64,000 bases of DNA from Daedaleopsis sinensis (Eukaryota > Basidiomycota > Agaricomycetes > Polyporales > Polyporaceae): contig CM066304.1 in assembly GCA_033807695.1 (NCBI GenBank), forward strand, positions 3,410,001 to 3,474,000. Direction: 5' to 3'. Positions 57,414 through 64,000 of the stretch are shown piece by piece (position 1 is the stretch's first letter; every line of letters begins with the position of its first letter). The position numbers and the translations under genes are program-made. The notes under the pieces were generated by a model. It had not been told where the DNA came from. It made no database searches and worked only from the letters and a program-made list of their open reading frames with translations.

Positions 57414-60400
57414 TCAGTCTTCCTCGTCTTGCGTGTCCTGAGGTTCGCCGCGGTCGTCGTAGTCGTCCTCGTCCTGCTCCATCTGGGCGACGCGGTCACG
57501 TGACACGTCTAAGTCGGACAGGTCGAACGCGATCAGCTCTTCGCGTGCGAAGTAGGGGAGCAGTCGGAATGCGGCGACTGGGCGGTCGTGGACCGCTCCA
57601 TCCAGCTCCGCCACGATGTAGGCCCCTCCACGGTTCCTAGAAACCACCACCAGTGGTCCCAGGTATCGTGGGCGCATCTTGCGGTTGAGGGACTTCTCGA
57701 TCGCCGTGTTTCGGATGAGGACCAGCCGCCCGCGCGCGAAGTTGTAGTCGCGTACCGTTCGCGCGTGCAGGCGTTCGAACTCTTGTGCCGCGTGGACCCT
57801 CGCGCGATAGACCCGCGAGCGTAGCTTCTCAAGTTGCTCTGGCCGTTTCTGCAGTGCCACCGCGCGCTGCGCGATGAGGTCCGCCGTCGATAGGAGCTCC
57901 GTCGGCGTTGGCATGAGGTAGGTAGCTTCAGCGATGTCGAAGGGTAAGATAGCCTGCGTCCCGGTCACTGCGAAGTAAGGGGAACACCCCATCCGACGCC
58001 GCGTGGTTACGCGGTCCGCCCAGAGCACTGAGTAGACTCTAGACACCCACTCGCTCTGCGCGTCGTCGAAGCAAGACTTGAACAGGGCCTCCCTGACGTC
58101 GACATGCGCGCGCTCCACGATTCCATTCGCGCGCGAATTGTAGCCCGAAATCCGGATGTGCTTTACGTGATATTGTCGCTCCAGGTGCTCGAGAGCCGCG
58201 ACGAAGGCGGACCCATTGTCAGACACAATCTCGGAGAGGGCGCCCCACCGGCACAGTAGGTCCTGGTAGATCCAATCGCCCAGGGCCTTCGCGGTCTGAA
58301 CAGTGGAGGCGCGGCCCTCCACATAACTCGTCGTCGCGCAGCGCGCGTGGAAGAAGTGCTTGTATCGGCCGGGCATGTCCATCGTGTCCATGTGGACGCG
58401 GACCATGGGGGGTGCGGGAAGTGCGACCGTGGGCGGGATCTGAACGCGCGAGGTCTGGCGGACCTGGCATTGATGGCAGGACTTAACATACCAAGCGATG
58501 TCGGCCTTCATCTCGGGCCACCAGAAGTGTTCCCCCACGAATGAAATCGTCGCGGCGATCCCGCGGTGGCCGAGGTGGTCGTGTAGTGCTACCAGTACTT
58601 CCATGCGCGTGTCGGGACCCAGTACCCGTCGATGGTTCCCGTCGCGCGCGATACGCCACAGGCGGTCGTCGCGTAGGAAGAACTGCCGCACGTACTTCTT
58701 GAACCGCTCGCGTGCGCGTTCCGACGTCGTTGGCAGGGAACCGTTCTTCAGCCAGAGCTGGATGAGGTCTACGCGCGCGTCGAATTCTTGCGCCGCTGAG
58801 GTACGCGAGCAGGCGCTGTAGTCGGGCGGTTTGATCGCCGGCGTGGATGCGGCCGTCCTGCTGGTCTGTTGGAAGAAGGCGTCGACCTCCCGCGCCGTGC
58901 GCGGCGTGGAGTATACGATGGGTGCGTCTGGCAACCGCGGTGGTAGGTTCACGAGGTGCAGGAAGCCGTACATGTTGTCGATCCAGTCGTCGAACTCCTC
59001 GTTCTCCTCCTGGTCGCCTTCTTCGTCCCCGGGTTGTCGGACGCGTCGGCTGAGTCCGTCAGGTCCGTGCAGTACCCCGGGGACGTGACGTAGCTCGAAG
59101 TGAAACATATTGCTCGCGATGATCCACCGGTTCATAACTGCGCTAGGCGCGATGTCCGGGTTCTTCAGCATGTCGTGTATCGCCGTCGCGTCGATCTCGA
59201 CTACTAAGTTCCGGACGCCCACGAGCCCGAGCTTCATCGCGCGGAGCGCGCGGAACAAGCCGTACAGCTCCAGCTTGGGCTGCGAGAAGCGTGCTTCGCG
59301 GTCGTTCAAGGTAATCGACCCGAAACGGCTGTAGTAGCGTCGGCGGGGGTCGTCCTGGTCTTCTTGGCATAGCAGGTAGCCGACTGCGATCTTCGACGTG
59401 TCGACGGCGAGGATGACTGGCGCATCGTCCTCGTAGTCGATCGCTCGGAGCGCCGGGGAGTGGGCTAGCGCCGACTTGAGGTCCTCCATCGCGCGCACCT
59501 GGTCGGGCCCCCATTCGAACGGCGCGTCCTTCCGGAGCAGCTTGTTGAGCGGGTTCGCTATCTTCGCGAAGTCCTTGATGAAGATGCGCGCGACTCCAAC
59601 CGTACCCAGGAACGCGCGCACGTCGGAGACCATCTTACATACTGTCCAGTTGACTACGGCCTGTACGCACTCCGGATCTGCCACGCGCCCTTCCGGGGTG
59701 CATCGGCTTCCGAGGGCGCCAAAACGCGGGGGCGCAAAGCGCGACTTTTTACCGGAGAACGTACCTCCTGCGTGCTTGATGCGCTGAATGATACGGTTGT
59801 CGTTCCGCAGCTGTTCCCAGACGAAGCGCCGGACTCCGGGGTTTTTGGGGATGCATTTGGGAGTTCCGTCCTCCAACAGGTACGCGCTCTTCGGGCCCAT
59901 GACGAAGACGTCGTCGATGTAGTTTGCTGCGTGGTCCGGCATCTCCGGCTGGAGGATGAACGCGATGTCGTCGTGGAAGATAGGTACGGAATTCGTCCAT
60001 CCCATGGGCAGCGTGGTAAGCCGCATCGCGCCAAACGGGGTCTGGAATGTCGTGAGATCGCGCGAGTCGGGATGGATCTCCCGCTCGTCGTAGCCGACGT
60101 AGAGGTCGAACGTCGAGCCACAAGGGCGCCCTCCGAACTGCTCCGTGATGTGCTCCGGTACGGGGGGAACTCCGCTGTGTTGGATCGTGATGCGGTTCAA
60201 CGGCTCGAGCGAGTGGACGATGCGCAACTTCCCGTCCTTCTTGAGCACGCAGAACCACCGCGTGCGGTACGACGCGTTGGACGGCTCGTACACACCATTG
60301 TCGATCTTCTGCTTGATCATCTCGAGGAGCACGCGGAAGATGCCAGGGGGGACGGGAGCATTTCTTTCATTGTAAGGAACGTGGTCGACTACCGCGAGCC

Positions 60401-61145
60401 GTACAGGAGGAAACATATCTTGGCGGAAACGACCGCGCTCGGACTCTTCCCATGCGAACGCGAGCTCCTGCTTGCACATGAGGTCGTGTAGGACGCGTAG
60501 CTCCTCCGGTGACAGCCACTCCCGGTGGATTTCGTCGATCAGGTCGTGTCGTTCCTGGGTGTACCTCCCGGTCGGCTTGAAGGGGGACGGATTCGCATCG
60601 AGCTGGGGCATGTTTTCGAGGGGGTCGCCGACGCGGTTCCGCACGATCCGGAAGTGTTCCGGGAGGTGGCTCGCTACCGGACGTACTTTCTTCGCGACCG
60701 GCTTGTACTTCTTCTTCGTCTTCGCGTAGACTTCGATGGATTCTTCAGGCCAAGCGCGCGCTCGCGCCTGGCCGGTGGGGGACGCGCTTTGTGCGCCAAG
60801 GGGAGTAGGGCGACGGCCCAGCGATTTTGTCGGTCGAGAGGGGTACACGCGCGCGCGTACGTAGTATGGGTGCGACTCCTGCGGAGCCGCTTTTGGGGGT
60901 CGAGGTTCTGGACCAGGCCCGGGGGCCTTCGCCGACGCGGTATCGAACGACGACGGTACTTCAGACGGAGAGAGCGGAACGGAGGAAACGAAGGAAGCAG
61001 AGGCAAAAGTGTTGTTGATTTTTGTAGATGTTTCGGGGTCATCAGTCGCGAATAGATAGGCGTGCTGAATTGTTTCGGGGCTGGTATCTTCGAGTTCGGC
61101 GTACGAGGTCAGGTCCAACTGGCCCGTCGTGTGGTCGTACTCCAC
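57414..61145 (-). CDS. Pol of Gypsy 2 (reverse transcriptase, RNase H, integrase)
   Basis: 1,243 codons open. Reverse transcriptase: VYEPSNASYRTRWFCVLKKD, GSTFDLYVGYDEREI, TLPMGWTNSVPIF, the catalytic YIDD box. RNase H: VILAVDTSKIAVGYLLCQED, FSQPKLELYGLFRALRAMK, LVVEIDATAIHDML. Integrase: zinc-binding HDHLGHRGI...CHQCQ and DDE core (HMDTMDMPGRYK, IVSDNGSAFVAALEH, SRANGIVERAHVDVREAL). The tail reads GPLVVVSRNRGGAYIVAELD, then is acidic, with no chromodomain. No stop interrupts it. It lies in the same frame as Gag but is separated from it by the protease frame, so a shift or splice is needed on each side of the protease. Confidence 0.93.
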   Translation of the reverse strand: MEYDHTTGQLDLTSYAELEDTSPETIQHAYLFATDDPETSTKINNTFASASFVSSVPLSPSEVPSSFDTASAKAPGPGPEPRPPKAAPQESHPYYVRARVYPSRPTKSLGRRPTPLGAQSASPTGQARARAWPEESIEVYAKTKKKYKPVAKKVRPVASHLPEHFRIVRNRVGDPLENMPQLDANPSPFKPTGRYTQERHDLIDEIHREWLSPEELRVLHDLMCKQELAFAWEESERGRFRQDMFPPVRLAVVDHVPYNERNAPVPPGIFRVLLEMIKQKIDNGVYEPSNASYRTRWFCVLKKDGKLRIVHSLEPLNRITIQHSGVPPVPEHITEQFGGRPCGSTFDLYVGYDEREIHPDSRDLTTFQTPFGAMRLTTLPMGWTNSVPIFHDDIAFILQPEMPDHAANYIDDVFVMGPKSAYLLEDGTPKCIPKNPGVRRFVWEQLRNDNRIIQRIKHAGGTFSGKKSRFAPPRFGALGSRCTPEGRVADPECVQAVVNWTVCKMVSDVRAFLGTVGVARIFIKDFAKIANPLNKLLRKDAPFEWGPDQVRAMEDLKSALAHSPALRAIDYEDDAPVILAVDTSKIAVGYLLCQEDQDDPRRRYYSRFGSITLNDREARFSQPKLELYGLFRALRAMKLGLVGVRNLVVEIDATAIHDMLKNPDIAPSAVMNRWIIASNMFHFELRHVPGVLHGPDGLSRRVRQPGDEEGDQEENEEFDDWIDNMYGFLHLVNLPPRLPDAPIVYSTPRTAREVDAFFQQTSRTAASTPAIKPPDYSACSRTSAAQEFDARVDLIQLWLKNGSLPTTSERARERFKKYVRQFFLRDDRLWRIARDGNHRRVLGPDTRMEVLVALHDHLGHRGIAATISFVGEHFWWPEMKADIAWYVKSCHQCQVRQTSRVQIPPTVALPAPPMVRVHMDTMDMPGRYKHFFHARCATTSYVEGRASTVQTAKALGDWIYQDLLCRWGALSEIVSDNGSAFVAALEHLERQYHVKHIRISGYNSRANGIVERAHVDVREALFKSCFDDAQSEWVSRVYSVLWADRVTTRRRMGCSPYFAVTGTQAILPFDIAEATYLMPTPTELLSTADLIAQRAVALQKRPEQLEKLRSRVYRARVHAAQEFERLHARTVRDYNFARGRLVLIRNTAIEKSLNRKMRPRYLGPLVVVSRNRGGAYIVAELDGAVHDRPVAAFRLLPYFAREELIAFDLSDLDVSRDRVAQMEQDEDDYDDRGEPQDTQDEED

Positions 61146-61174
61146 GACGAGGGCGAGATCTCCCTGACTGTCAG

Positions 61175-61747
61175 TCAGATCCTCGAAAGAAGAAACCCCA
61201 GAGGGGACTTCTTCGGCTTGGCCTTCTCGCTGCGCGTACGCGCCGGCGGCTCGCCGCGCGCGTACGTAGGCAAGGTAATCGTACTATGCGTGTTCGGACA
61301 GGTGATCGTGATGGACTGTCGGCCGTCGAGTTCGTTGTTGACCTTCATCGCAGTGAGCAGCTCGAAGGGGCGCCCCATCAGGACATCGAAACTAGCATGC
61401 TCGACCACCTGCATCTGGAGATAGACGATGAACCCATCTGCGACCTCGAGTGGAACGTGCCGCGCCATCCCCAGGGTTGTGTCCGATGTTCCGTTTGTGC
61501 TGACCATGTTCAGCCGGGCGGTCGGGTCGTACGCGATTTTGAGGCGATGACAGTGCTCCACGCTGATCGAGATGGACTGCGACCCGGAGTCGAGGACGCA
61601 CTCCGTAGTGAGGTCCGTCGCGCCTAGGAAGCTGTAGATCGACCGGAGAGGGGCTAGTGGCTCTGCAACGATGAGGTCTTCGCCCTGGATTGTCTCGACG
61701 CGCGAGTGCAAGGGCGCGCGCGCGCAGGTCGTCGTCTTCGTCTTCAA
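61175..61747 (-). CDS. Retropepsin-like protease of Gypsy 2
   Basis: 190 open codons in a frame shifted relative to both Gag and Pol. The active site reads CVLDSGSQSISIS (D-S-G) and the flap-side motif FDVLMGRPFELL follows. Coding character changes from the Gag frame (EDEDDDLRARAL) to this one at about 61,700-61,745, consistent with a +1 shift or an intron. It ends shortly before the Pol frame opens at 61,145. Confidence 0.8.
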   Translation of the reverse strand: MKTKTTTCARAPLHSRVETIQGEDLIVAEPLAPLRSIYSFLGATDLTTECVLDSGSQSISISVEHCHRLKIAYDPTARLNMVSTNGTSDTTLGMARHVPLEVADGFIVYLQMQVVEHASFDVLMGRPFELLTAMKVNNELDGRQSITITCPNTHSTITLPTYARGEPPARTRSEKAKPKKSPLGFLLSRI

Positions 61748-63810
61748 CCTCCTCTATGGTCGTACGAAAGCAGTGGGTCTCCCCCTCCTCTTCGGGAAGC
61801 GCATCGTAGAACTCTTCTCCTTCCTCCTCGTCCGACCATTCCTCGTCCTCTTCGTCCGGGCTCCAGGGCCACGCCTGCTGTACCATCGATTGCGCGACTT
61901 GAAGTCTGGGCTCGGGTGCCGCCCTCGCCGGCTCCGCAGCTTGTGCCGTTACCTCGCGCGGCGCAGGAGGGAGTTGCATTCCTTCCACTGCCTGGCGCGC
62001 AGCGTAGACACGCCTTGGCGAGGTCGCCTCGTGTACGTACTTGCGAACTTCCGGGGAGATGCTGACGAGTTCTGCCGGGGACACCATGACCCGCTGCTCC
62101 TTCCCGAAGGCGCGCTCGAAGACGCGATGGCCGGCGGTTGGGTCGACAAGCACCGGGGTCGGTCTCGGAGGGTGCGTTACCGTCTCCGTCCCCGCGCGCG
62201 GCGCAGGTTGAAGGGGTGCTGGGGCGGTCACTGATGGGTTCGACTCCGTCTTCTTCGTGACGGGCGGCGCGAGGTCGCCTGCATTCGTCGCGTCTCGTGC
62301 TCTGGCGTAAGGGTGCTCCTGCGCGCGAAGCTCGGGGCCTACTAGCGGGCCTGCTGGCGACCCCGCTCTATCTCCCGCCGGCGCCAGGTGAGGAGGCAGG
62401 TCGCGGCCCCCGCGTGCTTCACGGGGTAGGTCCACCGTGGCGTCCTGAAGGGCATGGGCCTGGTTCCGGCTCTCGTCGATGCGGACCGTCTTCTTCCGCG
62501 CGGGCAGTTCCACCCCGTCGAATTGTAGCTTTCCCTGGCTGCGCGTCGCGACGCAGTGCTCCAACATGGACACCTGGTGGCGGAGGCTATCGATCCGATC
62601 CTGGATATCCGTGACGTTCGTTGCGCCTTCTAGCATGTTGGACTCCACCGTGACCATCATCTGTGCGGCGGCGGCCTGGACCTTCTGCCCTGGGTTGTGC
62701 TCGTGCCAGTTGTGCACGTGGTCGCGCATGGTGAGCCCTGGCCAGGTACGGGGTACTTCGTTGCCGTTCGGAAGGACCATGTAGCCGCGCTCGTTGCGGA
62801 TGACGAGTCCGTTCGCCGCGTCCTCTGCGAAGGCCGGGCAGCGTCGCGAGTGACAGTTCTCTTCGTTACAATAGAAGCAGGGAGGACGCATGTAGCCGTA
62901 CTGGTTTTGTGGCATACGCGGAGGCATGGGCGGAGGTAGGTTTGCGGCCGCGGGCTGAGCTGCTGCCGGCGCGAGTGGAGGAGGTACGGCCTGCGGCGGG
63001 CGCGCTGCCAGGAGATTCATCCAACCGCGCGTGAGGTCGCGGAGATCGCGGAGGTCGCGCTCGTAGTTCTGGATCTGCGATTGGAGTGTCTCGATCGTCG
63101 GCTCGGGCTTTACCGGTTGTCCTCGGCGCTTGGTGCCTGTCGCTGGTGCGGGGGCGGGGTACGTCGGTGGCACGCGGGCTTCGAGCGCGCGGGGGATCCC
63201 TTCGAGACTGTACGTGATTGCTTCGTGGACGTCCGCGAGCGGGTACGAATCGTCCCTATGCTTGTTCGGATGCTTCAGGTTGAGGTAGTTGTCGACCTTG
63301 TCGCGTACGAATACGGGAGCAACGCGAAGGAGGTCATCGACCCCTTCCGGTCCGGAGACCTCGGCCGTGGGCTGCTTCGTGGAGAGGTACTTGTAGCGCG
63401 GGAAGAATTGCCGGTAGAAGGCGAGGTATTCGGGGAGGGAGCGGATTCCGGAGGCGAGGGTCGAGTCTATCAGGGAACGGTACTCACGTCGAGTGTAGAC
63501 ATGGTCTTTGTCGGAGCCGACGTAGAACCCTAAGACTTCCTCCTTGAGGTCCTCCCACGTCTTGCTCGCGTTGTCGAAGGTGTCCAATAGTGCCCATGCC
63601 TTAGCAATGTCCGGGGGGACGTAGAGGGTAACCGCACCCTTCTTCTGATCAGCGAGGTCAGTCACGGAGTTCTGCGCGTAGAGTCGATCGAGATCTTTGA
63701 AGAAGAGCTCCACGTCGTCGCGGGTGGTATCAGCCTCTTTCCATACGGGCGCCTGCCGGCTGTTGCGCTGATGAGCCTCAGGACCAGCTAGGCCCCGGAA
63801 ACACCACGCA
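61700..63810 (-). CDS. Gag of Gypsy 2
   Basis: The open frame contains the Gag fold region (ELFFKDLDRLYAQNSV, TWEDLKEEVLGFYVGSDKDH, LPEYLAFYRQFFPRYKYLS), a Pro-rich linker, a knuckle-like CFYCNEENCHSRRCP, then an acidic end. It has no in-frame ATG ahead of the fold; the frame is open back to about 63,810 and then meets a stop. The true start probably lies upstream through splicing or beyond the edge. The frame stays open to 61,392, but its last part overlaps the protease frame and looks non-coding. Confidence 0.8.
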
Positions 63811-64000
63811 GCCCATCACTATTCGCGCCCGTCAGTCAATTCACGCAGTATGAAGACGAGCGGCTTCACAAGGAAGGCGAGCGACTACCGAAGGAGCGAG
63901 TACGGAGACATGCCATTCCAAGGGTCGAAGGAGCCGATGCCGAGCTGCCGGCGGCTGACCGAGGTCGCCAGAGCTCTAGCCAGGACAGAGGGGGCGATCG

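Larger units (their letters stand above)
57390..64000 (-). mobile_element. Second Ty3/Gypsy retrotransposon, cut by the window end
   Basis: Minus-strand Gag, protease and Pol frames in the usual order, running off the right edge. The 5' LTR lies outside the window, and the 3' LTR could not be delimited. Family strings (LTTLPMGWTNSVPIFHDD, N-Y-IDDVFVMGP) differ from those of the chromovirus, and no chromodomain is seen after the integrase. Confidence 0.9.

Overview
The window is nuclear DNA from a filamentous basidiomycete, most likely a wood-decay Agaricomycete such as a polypore. The evidence is GC-rich genes split by many 45-70 nt introns, a Plavaka-type DNA transposon, a chromodomain Ty3/Gypsy element, a basidiomycete-style 7-TM orphan, and recognisable host genes (U2AF large subunit, SLC35F transporter, amidase-signature enzymes, MDR reductase, P450). 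I saw no credible tRNA, rRNA or CRISPR array.

Layout. 0.36-2.17 kb: 7-TM orphan (+). 2.27-2.71 kb: dispersed repeat. 2.85-3.58 kb: internally deleted P450 (-). 4.12-4.51 kb: hAT-like MITE with 8-bp target duplication. 4.66-5.60 kb: decayed F-box/leucine-rich-like gene (-). 5.99-7.46 kb: divergent pair of single-pass membrane proteins. 8.36-11.63 kb: Cys-rich secreted-protein pseudogene, then an MDR reductase (+). 11.63-21.27 kb: a 9.6 kb block with a Plavaka transposase (+) and a divergent uncharacterised gene (-). 21.27-23.85 kb: intact Cys-rich gene, a small gene, and a 3' scrap of an amidase. 24.9-29.6 kb: SLC35F transporter (-) and U2AF2 splicing factor (+). 31.85-35.23 kb: complete amidase (+). 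35.16-41.2 kb: an inverted second copy of the Cys-rich/reductase/Cys-rich cluster, without the Plavaka block. 43.9-51.4 kb: a second amidase disrupted by a very young chromovirus with 256-bp LTRs and a 5-bp target duplication. 52.5-56.9 kb: three short + strand genes of unknown function. 57.4-64 kb: a second Ty3/Gypsy element on the - strand, cut by the window edge.

The organising structure is a large inverted segmental duplication. Its arms are 8.3-11.63 plus 21.27-23.85 kb, and 35.16-41.2 kb. They enclose the transporter, the splicing factor and most of the amidase. The arms carry a small secreted Cys-rich protein family (three intact copies, one pseudogene) and two copies of a reductase. 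In the inner pair of Cys-rich genes the promoter and intron look identical by eye, while almost every difference in the mature coding sequence changes an amino acid. Mobile DNA has repeatedly hit the locus: the Plavaka block in one arm, the chromovirus in amidase 2, and the second Gypsy with its antisense gene cluster.

All calls come from reading the sequence; exon borders were placed from splice consensus and family resemblance and were not tested against transcripts.
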